From the NCBI GenBank assembly GCA_965249785.1, contig CBDFMU010000005.1, forward strand, positions 1 to 64,000: a stretch of DNA of 64,000 nt, read 5' to 3'. Under the pieces are notes generated by a model, which was not told where the DNA came from, did no database searches, and saw nothing but the letters and a program-made list of their open reading frames with translations. Below are positions 44,747 through 54,481 of the stretch, one piece after another. The DNA comes from M3007 sp965249785 (GTDB lineage Bacteria; Bacteroidota; Bacteroidia; Chitinophagales; Saprospiraceae). The position numbers were made by a program, and so were the translations under genes. Every line of letters starts with the position of its first letter. Position 1 is the stretch's first letter.

Positions 44747-45499
44747 ATGAAAAACGTTCTATTTTTCGGGCTACTGACTTTTATAGTAGTAGCTTGTACT
44801 CAAAATAATCCAACTACGCAAACCCTTACTACGGAGAAGCAGCCAGTGGTGGCGGCTCCCCAAATTGATTCCAATAGTACTTACTTAATTGATGATTTTC
44901 TAGTGGCGGTTGCCAAGACCAAATCGCCCTATATCGTTAGCAAAACAGCCGATTATCCAGTATTCGGATTTTCCTTTACGCCCACCCAATTCCGTGGTTA
45001 CGGTGTACATGAAGGTGGCGATGATACCGAGCTGACTTTTGACAAAAACACAAAAAATTACATGAGTAAGAGTATGCCCGGCCTCGATGCTTTTGAATTG
45101 AAGGTCGCTGTGGATGGCAGTGTGCAACTGACTTTTCCAAAATCTGGAAAGACCTATACTTACCACAAAGTCCCAGATGTCGATTCTGCACTACGAGCGG
45201 TGTTGTTTGCCGGAAATTATACGGATGCGAAAACAAAAACAACTATCCGTTTCCAGGCGGACGGAACGCTGACTGGCTTAGGCACGGAAAAGACGTACCA
45301 GCCGATATATGACTATATGGGCGGCCCACTAGACTTCGACGAAGTAGTCATGCGGGAAAAAGCAGATGACACCAAAGAATCGTATTACCATTATAAATTT
45401 AAAGGTACTACGCTGGAATTGTATGAGGCCATTCAGCCAAAGAACGGCGATGGCGTGGAGAAAATTGGTTCGTTGAAATATACACTAGTTAAAGGATAA
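44747..45499 (+). CDS. Lipoprotein of unknown function
   Basis: A 250-residue predicted lipoprotein with cysteine at residue 17 (FIVVAC). After a Thr/Gln-rich linker comes a beta-rich region; about residues 145-245 have the look of a lipocalin-like or META-type strand set (LFAGNYTDAKTKTTIRFQADG, then YYHYKFKGTTLELYE). No named domain is recognised. A perfect hairpin terminator follows directly. A 130-base gap with ATGAATTATGAATT words precedes it. Confidence 0.75.
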   Translation: MKNVLFFGLLTFIVVACTQNNPTTQTLTTEKQPVVAAPQIDSNSTYLIDDFLVAVAKTKSPYIVSKTADYPVFGFSFTPTQFRGYGVHEGGDDTELTFDKNTKNYMSKSMPGLDAFELKVAVDGSVQLTFPKSGKTYTYHKVPDVDSALRAVLFAGNYTDAKTKTTIRFQADGTLTGLGTEKTYQPIYDYMGGPLDFDEVVMREKADDTKESYYHYKFKGTTLELYEAIQPKNGDGVEKIGSLKYTLVKG

Positions 45500-45507
45500 A
45501 TTAGTAA

Positions 45508-45545
45508 ACCTTTCCGAAAGTTGAAATTCTTTCGGAAAGGTCATT
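45508..45545. terminator. Bidirectional terminator, perfect 13-base stem
   Basis: acctttccgaaag (45508-45520) and ctttcggaaaggt (45529-45541) are perfect inverted repeats with an 8-base loop. It lies between convergent genes, nine bases after each stop codon. Confidence 0.8.
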
Positions 45546-45549
45546 TTAT

Positions 45550-45744
45550 TTACTTCCCCTTCTTCATACCGCCGCCTTTTTGTCCACCACCTTTGGCACT
45601 TGAATTGCCGAATTTAGAAGACAAGGAGCGATTGTTTTTGGTATTGAAAGAAGGCACCGTATTCTTCTTTGGAGCCGCAACTTTCGGTTTTTTCGGCTCG
45701 GCAGGCTGCTCGTTTGGAATCGAATCGTTTTTATCTTCGGACAT
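45550..45744 (-). CDS. Small basic low-complexity protein
   Basis: A 64-residue protein rich in Lys, Pro, Asn and Gly: an acidic start (MSEDKNDSIPNEQPAEP), a basic centre (KKPKVAAPKKN) and a GGGQKGGGMKKGK tail. It has no hydrophobic segment and is likely disordered and nucleic-acid binding. It is supported as a real gene by a near-perfect promoter about 55 bases upstream and a shared terminator 9 bases downstream. Function unknown. Confidence 0.65.
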   Translation of the reverse strand: MSEDKNDSIPNEQPAEPKKPKVAAPKKNTVPSFNTKNNRSLSSKFGNSSAKGGGQKGGGMKKGK

Positions 45745-45798
45745 AATCTGATGATTTTGTGTTAGTAATGCAGTGCTTGCTGCGGTTATAATTTAGTG

Positions 45799-45829
45799 CA
45801 AAGATACGAAGTTATACTGCAAAGATCAA
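45799..45829 (-). promoter_or_regulatory. Bacteroidota-type promoter for the small basic protein
   Basis: On the minus strand TATCTTTG (45806-45799) matches TAnnTTTG exactly, with TTG (45829-45827) 20 bases upstream. The start codon lies 54 bases downstream. Confidence 0.65.
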
Positions 45830-45840
45830 GACCCCAATGA

Positions 45841-46299
45841 TCATGTTGGCTGCTCCCTGTTTTTCATGCGCTGCCAATCCTCCGCAGTCATTTCAAATTT
45901 CACTTCTCCTTTATTGACCATGCCCACGGCGGTCCAGCCATTTTTTGGGTAAAACAATTCCGCTTTCGTTTTCGGCGCAGTGCCCAACCAGGCTTTTTCT
46001 TTGGTTTGGCTAAAATACCAGTCCATCATCAGGCGGTGCAAGGTTGTGCCAATGCCCCTACCCTCTTGTTCGGGGCGCACAAATAAGGCCCAAACATTAT
46101 GTTCTTGCAGATCAACAATAGAAAAGCCTACTACTTTATAGTTGATTTCGCAGACCCAGCCTTTTCCACGTCGCATTATATATTCTTCGCAGTCTTTTTC
46201 GGTGACTAAACCGGGAGTGTTTAGCGGATTTTCCAATACGGAAAATCGCACGGCCATCAAGTCATCAATGTCTGGAACGGTGGCTTCTCTGAAAATCAT
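45841..46299 (-). CDS. GNAT family N-acetyltransferase
   Basis: A 152-residue single-domain acyl-CoA N-acyltransferase. Motif A is ALFVRPEQEGRGIGTTLHRL near residue 70-90, with the Q/RxxGxG/A pyrophosphate loop; the downstream part LGTAPKTKAELFYPKNGWTAVG is the usual motif B. The N-terminus (FREATVPDIDDLMAVR) is typical. Substrate unknown. It is divergent from the MuiA-like gene. Confidence 0.88.
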   Translation of the reverse strand: MIFREATVPDIDDLMAVRFSVLENPLNTPGLVTEKDCEEYIMRRGKGWVCEINYKVVGFSIVDLQEHNVWALFVRPEQEGRGIGTTLHRLMMDWYFSQTKEKAWLGTAPKTKAELFYPKNGWTAVGMVNKGEVKFEMTAEDWQRMKNREQPT

Positions 46300-46425
46300 T
46301 TTTATCGTAGAGGGGGTTGAAATTATTGTAAATGATTCTGCCTTCCAATGTATAAGCAGAGTAGTTTATGCACATTTTGCAAAAAAAGCATCCACCTGGT
46401 TCACGAAATAAAGTATTTAAAAACA

Positions 46426-48111
46426 ATGAGAAAAACAATCTTTTTCCTGCTTTTTTTGCCCGCTTTACTAGGTGCGCAAACCGAAAAAATCATCAAAACT
46501 TCCGTTCAGAAAGCCACCGTTTTTACGCAGGGTGCCGAACTTTTTTCCACCGAGACCGTTAATCTTCCAATCGGCCCCACCGACATTATTTTTGAAAATA
46601 TTTCTCCTTATTTGTCCCAAAACTCCCTCCAAGCCAATATTTCTGGCGACGCAGTAATTATGGACGTGCGCTATAACCTGAAATACGCCACAGCAGTTCC
46701 CAAAATCGCCGATCCCGCCCGAAAAAAATTGGAACGCGACCTAAAAATTGTGACCGATTCCCTCATTGAATTGGGCTTCGTTACCAAAGGGGTGCAAAAT
46801 CGTACGAATAACTTTACGACCGAGCGACAAGTGTTACTTCAAAATCGGCTGATGCGCGGCGAATTGCAACGCGATTCTCTGCGTTTATTTACGCAAAGCA
46901 TTGATTTTCTGCGGCTTCGGCTCAATGATATTGATGCCGAACTACTGCAACTCGACCGTGAAAAGTATCGCCTTTTATTGATCCAACACCTATTGGAAAC
47001 GCGCCAGGCAGCCTTACAAACCCTGTTATCCGGCAACTACCAGGAGGAAGAAGCTAACCCGCAGCCAGTGCCGCAAATCATTGTGACGGTGCTGGCCGAA
47101 CGAGCAGTGTCCACGCAAATTACTGTCCATTACTTCGTCCCACAGGCTGGCTGGACGGCTTCGTATGACCTCCGCGCCGCCAAAGCCTCCCCGGAAATCG
47201 AACTGAATCATCAGGCGGGGGTATACCAAAGTACTGGCCTCGATTGGTCTAAAGTATTGCTCACCTTGTCTACTGGCAATCCAAATCAATCCAATGATAA
47301 GCCCATTTTATCGCCCACGTATCTGAATTTCGATGTTCCAATTGCCTACGGACGCGACGATCGGGCAAAAATGGCGGCAGGCAATCTCAATAACTATACG
47401 AATATGCCTGTTACCAAGCCCGAAAGTGAAGTTACTACTACGCTCGAAGAAGTAGTGGAAGATAAAGATGGGGTGTCTGATTATGTTACGGTCAATGAAA
47501 ATATGCTGCGCATAGAATATGAGATTAGTGTGCCTTATACTATTCAATCAGATGGAAAACCACATAATGTAGTGATTCAGGAGCGCAAAATCCCGGCGGT
47601 GTATAATTATACGGTGGTCCCAAAACTCGACCCGGATGTTTTTCTGGTGGCCCGCCTTACCGATTGGGAAGAAATGAACCTGCTGCCTGGCCCGGCCCGC
47701 GTTTATTTTGACGGTAGTTATGTAGGCCAAACGCATTTGAACCCAAACAATATCGGCGATACTTTGCAGGTTAATTTAGGGCGCGATAAAAGCATTGTGG
47801 TAAAACGCATTAAAGTCAAAGATAAATCCAAGGAAAAAACGATGAGCGATCAGAAAATCGTTACCAAAACCTTTGAAATTTCGGTGCGCAATACCAAGAA
47901 TGTACCCATTCGTCTGATTGTGGAAGATCAAATGCCAATTGTACAGGATGCTGCTATTAAAATTGACTATCTGGAATACTCCAAAGCGCGATTTAATCCA
48001 GATACTGGAAAATTGATCTGGGACTTAAAACTGGATCCGAAAGACAGTAAAAAACTGTTATTCAGTTACGAAGTAAAATATCCGAAAGATCGAATGCTGC
48101 GGAATTTGTAA
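46426..48111 (+). CDS. DUF4139 / MuiA-family exported protein
   Basis: A 561-residue protein of the mucoidy-inhibitor-A-like (DUF4139) family. It has a signal peptide (FFLLFLPALLGAQ), a DUF4140 N-terminal part (VQKATVFTQGAELFSTETVNL), a coiled coil (about residues 90-210) and the C-terminal DUF4139 beta region (ITVHYFVPQAGWTASYDLRA; ending LLFSYEVKYPKDR). The ATG at 46426 precedes the signal peptide; the frame extends upstream to 46348. The biochemical role of the family is unknown. A REP-like palindrome follows the stop. Confidence 0.87.
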   Translation: MRKTIFFLLFLPALLGAQTEKIIKTSVQKATVFTQGAELFSTETVNLPIGPTDIIFENISPYLSQNSLQANISGDAVIMDVRYNLKYATAVPKIADPARKKLERDLKIVTDSLIELGFVTKGVQNRTNNFTTERQVLLQNRLMRGELQRDSLRLFTQSIDFLRLRLNDIDAELLQLDREKYRLLLIQHLLETRQAALQTLLSGNYQEEEANPQPVPQIIVTVLAERAVSTQITVHYFVPQAGWTASYDLRAAKASPEIELNHQAGVYQSTGLDWSKVLLTLSTGNPNQSNDKPILSPTYLNFDVPIAYGRDDRAKMAAGNLNNYTNMPVTKPESEVTTTLEEVVEDKDGVSDYVTVNENMLRIEYEISVPYTIQSDGKPHNVVIQERKIPAVYNYTVVPKLDPDVFLVARLTDWEEMNLLPGPARVYFDGSYVGQTHLNPNNIGDTLQVNLGRDKSIVVKRIKVKDKSKEKTMSDQKIVTKTFEISVRNTKNVPIRLIVEDQMPIVQDAAIKIDYLEYSKARFNPDTGKLIWDLKLDPKDSKKLLFSYEVKYPKDRMLRNL

Positions 48112-48119
48112 ATTTAGAA

Positions 48120-48152
48120 AGTGGTAGTCTGACTTTGAGTCAGACTACCACT
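48120..48152. repeat. REP-like palindrome (CTTTGAG core)
   Basis: Arms agtggtagtctgact (48120-48134) and complement (48138-48152) are perfect over 15 bases around TTG. It follows the MuiA-like stop by eight bases. Confidence 0.8.
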
Positions 48153-48165
48153 AATTGAAAACTAT

Positions 48166-48513
48166 ATGGACATAGAAAAACTACGCGATTTTTGCCTTTC
48201 CTTACCCGGCACCAGCGAAGGCATCAAATATGGCGACCAACTCTGTTTTACGGTCGCTGGAAAAGTATTTTGCTCTTCGCAAATAAAAAATCTGGATAAA
48301 ATCGCTTTTAAGGTGCGGGAAGAAGAGTTTGAGGAAATGTGTGATCGAGTCGGCATTCGTGCTGCGCCCTATGGTGGGGCTAAATTTCACTGTATACAGG
48401 TTACTGCTTTCGATTATTTAGAGGAACAAGATTGGAAACATTATTTGCGGCAAGCCTATGAATTAGCAAAGGCTAAGTTGCCAAAGAAAGTACAGGCAAC
48501 GTTGCTGGATTAA
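48166..48513 (+). CDS. MmcQ/YjbR family protein
   Basis: A 115-residue protein of the MmcQ/YjbR family, with a double-wing DNA-binding-like fold. It starts with MDIEKLRDFCLSLPGTSEGI and has the conserved KYGDQLCFTVAGKVFC and KIAFKVREEEFEEM. The end (YLRQAYELAKAKLPKKVQ) is the usual helix. Function unknown in most species. It starts 13 bases after the REP-like palindrome. Confidence 0.88.
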   Translation: MDIEKLRDFCLSLPGTSEGIKYGDQLCFTVAGKVFCSSQIKNLDKIAFKVREEEFEEMCDRVGIRAAPYGGAKFHCIQVTAFDYLEEQDWKHYLRQAYELAKAKLPKKVQATLLD

Positions 48514-48521
48514 CTTTTACT

Positions 48522-48554
48522 AAACCTCGTAGGTTTTTAAAACCTAGGAGGTTT
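48522..48554. repeat. AAACCTCGTAGG hairpin
   Basis: aaacctcgtaggtttt and its complement (one mismatch) form a hairpin nine bases after the MmcQ stop. This word is a common intergenic palindrome in Bacteroidota and may serve as terminator. Confidence 0.7.
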
Positions 48555-48565
48555 AAATACCTATA

Positions 48566-48769
48566 CTACTTCCAGTCTTTAATAAATATACTACTCAGCA
48601 GCAGCATAATGCCTGCCAATACGGCAATGAAAACTGGTGAAAGCACAATATAAGTAGTATAATATGAAAATGTATTGGCAGAATGGCTAATATTAAATTT
48701 ATGCCGATCTTCGTTGGATGAAACAACTTGCACTTCTGGTCTGCCTGGCGATTTTTTCCGTCGCTCCAC
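48566..48769 (-). CDS. Doubtful small membrane protein or gene stub
   Basis: A minus frame of 67 residues with one good membrane helix (IVLSPVFIAVLAGIMLLLSS) and a basic end (FIKDWK). Its N-terminal third lies antisense to the CotH-like gene, so a full gene is unlikely. It could be the remaining C-terminus of a lost membrane protein. Low confidence. Confidence 0.2.
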   Translation of the reverse strand: MERRKKSPGRPEVQVVSSNEDRHKFNISHSANTFSYYTTYIVLSPVFIAVLAGIMLLLSSIFIKDWK

Positions 48770-50247
48770 TGGCCGCGCAGTCCAACGCCCTGTACGACGA
48801 TAGTAAAATCGCTTCCATTTATCTGGAATTGCCCGTCGCCTCGTTCAATTATATGCTGGATAATCTGGTCAACGACCAATACACCCAGGCACGTTTCATC
48901 TTCGACGATGGTCAGCACCGCGATACCGTACAGCAAGTTGGTCTGCGCTTACGTGGCAATACGTCGCTTAGTGCCGAGAAAAAGTCTTTCAAAATCAGTT
49001 TCAACGCGTTTGTGCCTGGCCGCGAATACCAGGGCGTGCGCAAGCTCAACCTCAATGGCTCGCACAACGACCCAACCATGATTCGGGAAAAACTCTTCTA
49101 CGAAGTCTGGAAGAAAGCCGGGATGCCGGAGCGGCGAACGGCGTTTGTAAAAGTTTACGTCAATCAGCAGTATCGCGGCCTGTACACTGATGTGGAAGAG
49201 ATTGATAAACAATGGCTTACCCGCGCTTACGGCAATAACGATGGTAATCTTTTCAAATGCACTTATCCCGCCGACCTCGCCTATCTTGGCTCCAATCAGT
49301 CAGCTTACAAGACTATTCTCAATAACCCAACGACCCGCGCCTACGACCTCAGCACCAACGAAGCGACGGACGATTACTCGCATCTTGTGACACTAATTAC
49401 GGCATTAAATCAGCCCGTCTCTGCTAATTTTCCAGACCAGATCGGCCAAATTCTGAACGTAAATGCCGTACTCAAAGCCTTCGCCCTCGATGTAGCGACC
49501 GGCAATTGGGACGACTACTTTTACAACAAAAACAACTACTATCTCTACGACAATCCGAACACCGGACGCTTTGAATTTGTCACTTACGATACCGACAACA
49601 CCTTTGGCGTGGACTGGCTTGGTAAGGACTGGGCCAAGCGCAACGCCCTGGCCTGGCAGCAGGCCACCGAACCACGCCCGCTGGCTACAAAACTGCTCGC
49701 TGTACCTGTTTTTCATGACCAGTTCGTTCGTTATCTGGATACTATTACTCGCTTCGTGACGCTGCCGGATTCCATTTTTCCCCGCATCGAAACGCTGCAC
49801 GGTATGATTATCCCCGCTGCTGCCGCCGACCCTTTTCGCCCCCTGGACTATGGTTACGATATGACCGACTTTCATAATGGCTTTGAGCAAACAGTGGATG
49901 GCCACACGCCTTATGGCATCAAGCCTTTTTTGCTGCAACGCCATGATAGTACGCTGAGCCAAATTGCTGGATTTTTAACCACGGGAATAGAAATATTGAA
50001 TAAAACGCAGATTTATATGCAGGTTTATCCTAATCCAGTCGGCGACGAATTATGGGTGCATACGGATGCTGCATATATAGGAAAACTGCTGGATGGAATA
50101 TTATACGATGCCATCGGAAAAGTAGTGGCGAAACAAACCTGGCGCGGCTTGGAAGAGGCTTTTGCGTGGCCGTTGGCGGGGTTGGCACCAGGCTGGTATG
50201 TATTGAAAGTTGATGCGAAAAGCATAAGGATTTGGAAGGGGAAATGA
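48718..50247 (+). CDS. CotH kinase-like secreted protein with type A T9SS sorting domain
   Basis: A 509-residue exported protein. The signal peptide ends FSVAPLAAQ. The CotH-type domain (about residues 30-400), an atypical protein kinase fold, has GLRLRGNTSLSAEKKSFKI, KLNLNGSHNDPTMIREKL, YVNQQYRGLYTDVEEIDKQW and FVTYDTDNTFGVDW (the metal-binding DTDNTF). The last 75 residues (MQVYPNPVGDELWVH, LAPGWYVLKV) form a T9SS type A sorting domain. It is probably a surface protein; the phosphorylation target is unknown. Confidence 0.9.
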   Translation: MKQLALLVCLAIFSVAPLAAQSNALYDDSKIASIYLELPVASFNYMLDNLVNDQYTQARFIFDDGQHRDTVQQVGLRLRGNTSLSAEKKSFKISFNAFVPGREYQGVRKLNLNGSHNDPTMIREKLFYEVWKKAGMPERRTAFVKVYVNQQYRGLYTDVEEIDKQWLTRAYGNNDGNLFKCTYPADLAYLGSNQSAYKTILNNPTTRAYDLSTNEATDDYSHLVTLITALNQPVSANFPDQIGQILNVNAVLKAFALDVATGNWDDYFYNKNNYYLYDNPNTGRFEFVTYDTDNTFGVDWLGKDWAKRNALAWQQATEPRPLATKLLAVPVFHDQFVRYLDTITRFVTLPDSIFPRIETLHGMIIPAAAADPFRPLDYGYDMTDFHNGFEQTVDGHTPYGIKPFLLQRHDSTLSQIAGFLTTGIEILNKTQIYMQVYPNPVGDELWVHTDAAYIGKLLDGILYDAIGKVVAKQTWRGLEEAFAWPLAGLAPGWYVLKVDAKSIRIWKGK

Positions 50248-50335
50248 GGTTCTTTTCAGATACAGGTCTATCTCCCTGCATCCATTAGTTTACAGCCCCT
50301 TAAATTGCCGCCCCAAAATCATCCACATTTTTTAC

Positions 50336-51902
50336 ATGAAAAAACGACTTTTCTACTCACTGCTCGCTCTTTTATCTTTTAACGCCACTGCCCAGCCGCA
50401 TGGAGCTATTGTCTGTAAAGTAGATTTAAAAACGCTCGCTGGCGACCGCGCCTCCGTAGAGTGCCGCGTGTTTTCGCCGCTGCCTTTACCAGGTCAACCA
50501 GTGCCCGGGCCGCGGCCAGACACGCTGCGTTTCTACCTGCCGCGTATTGTGCCAGGCATCTACGGAGCCATGAATTTCGGACAATATGTGCATGATTTTC
50601 AAGCACTTGACGCACAGGGTAAAGCACTGCCTGTCGCTCTGTTGGATACAAATACCTGGGAAATCCATCTGGCGCATTCACTCGCCAGTCTTCACTACAC
50701 AGTAGACGATACGTGGGACGATTTTGAGAAGGTCTTTGCCAATGGTTTTTACAAATCGGCAGGCAGTATGTGGCGGCGCGATAGTGTAATGGTCATTAAC
50801 CACAATTGCGTGGTGGGCTATTTTGACAAATTGAAAGATTGGCCCTACGAGGTTACTTACCAGCACCCCGTGGGCTTTTTTGGTGCTACGGCCCAAAAGC
50901 GCAATGGCGGTACGGACATGACCGACGTGTTCCGGGTACTCTCCTATCGTGCGCTGGTGGATGCACCGCTGCTCTACGCCCGACCGGATACTGCCACTTT
51001 TCGAGTCGCCAATGCCGAGGTGTTGGTGGCGGTTTATGCCGAACAGCCAGGTCATTATGCTACCAATTTAGTGGCTGGAATCCGCAGTTTGCTGGAACAT
51101 CAAAAGGACTATCTCGGTGGCCATCTGCCAGTGGATCGCTATGCTTTTTTGATTTATCAGGTCAATTCTCCGCGTCCCGGTGACTATTCGTTCGATGCGC
51201 TGGAACACTCCCAGTCCGCGCTCTTTCTCTTGATGACTGATAGCCTTGGCTCGGTCAGTGGCATTGTGAGCGATGTGGCAGCCCATGAGTTTTTCCACAT
51301 CGTCACCCCGCTCAATATTCACTCGCAACTGATTGAAAGTTACGACTTTAATCAGCCAAAACAATCCAAACACCTCTGGCTCTACGAGGGCATGACTGAA
51401 TATGCCACCATTCACATGCCGGTCAAACAAGGGCTGGAACCCGTCGAGGATTTTCTAAAAAGAGTAGAGAAAAAGATGGCGGAGTCCACCAAATTTGATT
51501 CTACCCCTATCGCTGACTGCCATGAGCGAAAATGCTTTGGCGCGCCAAGACCAATACTATAATGTCTATCTCAAAGGCGCGCTGGTTGGCCTTTGCCTCG
51601 ATGTACGCCTGCGCATCTGGTCAGATGGACGTTATGGCACCCAAAATCTCATGCACGACCTCGCCGAACAACTTGGTCCCGGACAGCCCTTTGCCGAAGA
51701 AGAACTTTTTGACCGTATTGCCAAACTGACCGACCCAACACTGCGCGATTTTTTTCGTCGCTATGTAGAGGGGACGGAGCCATTACCATTGGCAGAAATT
51801 TTTGAAAAAACGGGTATTCTCTGGGAGAATAGCCATTTGCGAGTAAACCCGGCAGCGACGGAGGCGCAGGTGAAACTACGAAAGGCTTGGCTGGGACAGT
51901 AA
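50336..51902 (+). CDS. M61 glycyl aminopeptidase-like protein, one-base frameshift
   Basis: An exported zinc peptidase of the M61 family, about 521 residues when repaired. The signal peptide ends FNATAQ. The zinc motif is AAHEFFHIVTPLNIHS (HExxH near residue 317), followed by the third ligand in LWLYEGMTEY. The frame breaks after KFDST at the cccc run 51504-51507; removing one C joins it to LSLTAMSENALARQDQYYNV and on to the stop at 51902. No other defects are seen. Without repair the first frame ends at 51562. The gene looks functional except for this single base. Confidence 0.88.
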
Positions 51903-52006
51903 ATAATTCATTTCTCTTAATCGTATCTTAATCAGTTTGATAAGACATCTGAGAAAAATATCAACAGATGTCTCGGCTGCGCCGCTGCTAATGAACCGAC
52001 CGGGTT

Positions 52007-52039
52007 AGTAAGGTGGTGACTTGAAGTCACCACCTTACT
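52007..52039. repeat. REP-like perfect palindrome (CTTGAAG core)
   Basis: Arms agtaaggtggtgactt (52007-52022) and complement (52024-52039) are perfect over 16 bases around one G. The core matches 39904 and 57344, but the flanks differ. It lies between the convergent M61 gene and the lipoprotein gene. Confidence 0.82.
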
Positions 52040-52073
52040 TGGGCAAGATTTCGCGTAACACTAGTCAATCATC

Positions 52074-52765
52074 TCACTCTGGCAACAAATCCCAGCCATA
52101 GCCGCTGGAAGTAAAGGCACTACAGGTAGAAAATTTTACCAACCCATCCATAGCAGAATACACATAAGTGTAGCCCAGTCCATCCCCCTGCATCGCAGTG
52201 TTTTCCATCAGGACATTAAGACGGGAATATTTTTTGCCGAACAATTTATATTTTTTGGTGAACCCCATTTTTCTACATTCACAAAAAGGCAAGTCGGTCA
52301 ACCAACCCTTCATTTTTACCTCCGTGTCCGTAAAATTGGCCAGTGGCAGTCCAGCAAAAGGAGCGAAATAATCTGTAAATAGACGCGAAACGACGTAATT
52401 GGTACCAATAGGTGCCAAGCGCAACGTATCATTGCTTACTAAGAAGTAATAGTAATAAGTGCTATCTCTATTATAACTATACCAACTACTTGTACCATCT
52501 GCATAATGAAGCGTCTCCATCACTTTAAAACCTTGTGCATCTTGGCCAACTATTTCAAGCACCAGTGTATCCTTAAAATGGGTAAATTGCAAGCCATCGC
52601 CATTCCGACAATTTTCCCCTTCGAAGGCAGTATAGCGACTGCGCTGCCCAACAGCTAATTGGTCGAAGCGGATGGGATCACCACCGGACAGAGATTCGCG
52701 ATGGCAAGCAGCAGCGAGAGCAGCGCAGTCAGGAGGGAAAACAAACAAGAGGACAGATTTTTCAT
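52074..52765 (-). CDS. Lipoprotein of unknown function, probable one-base deletion in the signal peptide
   Basis: The mature region (ACHRESLSGGDPIRFDQLAV and on to GWDLLPE) reads in one frame from 52074 to about 52705, without an ATG. Directly upstream, ATG at 52765 opens another frame, MKNLSSCLFSLLTALLSLL, a perfect signal peptide. Adding one base within the GCTGCTGCTTGCC stretch (about 52703-52715) joins them into a classic lipobox, LLAC. So this is a lipoprotein of about 229 residues that as written is broken. The mature part is beta-rich with conserved cysteines (FCECRK). Function unknown. Confidence 0.65.
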
Positions 52766-52887
52766 ACGGTGCTTTTGGAAGGCAAGACGGTTAAGGGCAA
52801 TAATAGGTTGGAAGAATATGTAAAAATCTGATTCATTTTCTTTTGAATGGGAGAATAATTAGGCTATTAAATAGTTTTGGTGTAACA

Positions 52888-54435
52888 ATGAATTATCCAC
52901 GGATTTTTAAGATCGGTTTCTGGGTGCTGGTGCTGGCGACAGTCTGGTGTTGCATTGGTCAATGCGACCAGGGGCGGCTTAGTGAGGCTTTTGCTTTGAC
53001 GGATGTCGGTATTCGGGCAGGATATAAAGAGCAGGAACATTTTAATAAAGAGTTGTATGTTAAACTCAATTATATTGTTGAAGCTTACCCTACTCCAATT
53101 GGTCAAAAAATATTGGATGACTGTCCGCAATTGCAGAAAATGGAACATCGCTACTATGTTTTTCTTGATAGTTTGCGAAACCAAATGTTGACTGCCGCCA
53201 ATCTTTCAATTGATCAGCCTTTGACCTCGCAGACTATTAAAGCAGATAAACAGATAGTTCAGAAAGTTTTACTGACCGGACAACCCAATGCAATAACAGA
53301 AATTGCAACGTATACTAGCATTCTTAGGACTGCCATGCTTGCATTGGTTAATGACGATGAAGCAGTTGCCGTGGCTTTACCAATAGATTTTACCGCTTCT
53401 GCTGATGGAAAATATAAACTTTGGGGAAACACTGGTAATTTTCAGGATTTGCCATTAACAGGTGCTTTGGCAATGTTATCTAACTTACAAACGGCGGCGA
53501 GTGCTGGTATGACGATGGTATTGACTTATTGTGAAAGACGGATAGGTAGCCAAGAAGATGAAGGCTGCTATTTTCTGCCGACAGTATCAGCAAAAGTACC
53601 CTATATAATGGAAGGAGATATTTACGAAGCAGATATTTTCTTATATGCATATAGCAGCAATAATGTGAAAGAAATGAAAATAAAAGTAAATGGCGAAATC
53701 ATACCAATAAAAGACGGCACTGGTCACTATGAATCAAAGGCAGTTATTGCAGGTCAACGTAGTTTTTTTGTAGATATAAGCGGAATAAATATATATGGAG
53801 ATGGAAGAAGGTTTTATAAAGATACTTTTCGGGTCACCAAAGAGTTCGCCTATCAGGTGGTTCACCCACAGTGCTATACTCATAGGCCTGCCAATCTTTA
53901 TTACCTATATGCAGGTGTAGAAAATCCTATTAGCGTGAGTGCTGCTTATGGAAGTAGTTGTAATGATGTAAAAGTAACTGCGGAAGGTGCTATAATTACG
54001 AACAAAGGAGGCGGTCATTTTACACTTTTACCAACTTCATTTAATTCTGTTACCTTGATAGTAGGGTCGCAAACCGAGTTTCAATATCAAGTTCATCCCC
54101 TACCCGATCCGCTGCCTACACTCGCTAATCAATCTTCTGATAAGGTTATTACTCAGGAATTATTAGCTATTCAAACTGCATTGAACACCCGTTTCCCGGA
54201 AGACTTTGATTTTCAGGCAGATTGTCAAATTATTGATTTTCATCTGACGCGTTTCCGTACCCGCGAAGACCCGGAAGAAGTGCATAATCAGGGAGGTGAT
54301 TTCAATCAACAAGTTCGGCATTTATTAGAAGAAGCTCGGTCTGGGGATCGGCTATTATTTGATGACATTCAAGTAAAATGTTCGGGCGATGAACGCCCAC
54401 GAACGATTAATGCCCTTTCGTTGCGGGTGCAATAA
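52888..54435 (+). CDS. GldM-like protein (orphan T9SS motor subunit paralog)
   Basis: A 515-residue protein resembling GldM/PorM, the T9SS and gliding component that spans the periplasm from the inner membrane. The N-terminus has one membrane helix (IFKIGFWVLVLATVWCCIG) followed by LSEAFALTDVGIRAG, which mirrors the GldM start. The middle has GldM-like strands, and the end has the GldM C-terminal pattern: RPANLYYLYAGVENPISVS, then GDRLLFDDIQVKC and ALSLRVQ. No gldK, gldL or gldN is nearby, so it is not the standard operon copy. The ATG at 52888 is used rather than the upstream TTG at 52843. Assigned by pattern, not by search. Confidence 0.75.
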   Translation: MNYPRIFKIGFWVLVLATVWCCIGQCDQGRLSEAFALTDVGIRAGYKEQEHFNKELYVKLNYIVEAYPTPIGQKILDDCPQLQKMEHRYYVFLDSLRNQMLTAANLSIDQPLTSQTIKADKQIVQKVLLTGQPNAITEIATYTSILRTAMLALVNDDEAVAVALPIDFTASADGKYKLWGNTGNFQDLPLTGALAMLSNLQTAASAGMTMVLTYCERRIGSQEDEGCYFLPTVSAKVPYIMEGDIYEADIFLYAYSSNNVKEMKIKVNGEIIPIKDGTGHYESKAVIAGQRSFFVDISGINIYGDGRRFYKDTFRVTKEFAYQVVHPQCYTHRPANLYYLYAGVENPISVSAAYGSSCNDVKVTAEGAIITNKGGGHFTLLPTSFNSVTLIVGSQTEFQYQVHPLPDPLPTLANQSSDKVITQELLAIQTALNTRFPEDFDFQADCQIIDFHLTRFRTREDPEEVHNQGGDFNQQVRHLLEEARSGDRLLFDDIQVKCSGDERPRTINALSLRVQ

Positions 54436-54481
54436 TTATTAGAATCTCTTGAAATTCAGCTATTAAATCAAACCCCCAATC

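Noticed and set aside
45521..45751. Plus-strand frame of 76 codons rich in Phe and Pro
   Set aside because: It is antisense to the small basic protein gene (45550-45744), which has its own promoter and terminator; the composition is the mirror of its Lys/Gly codons.
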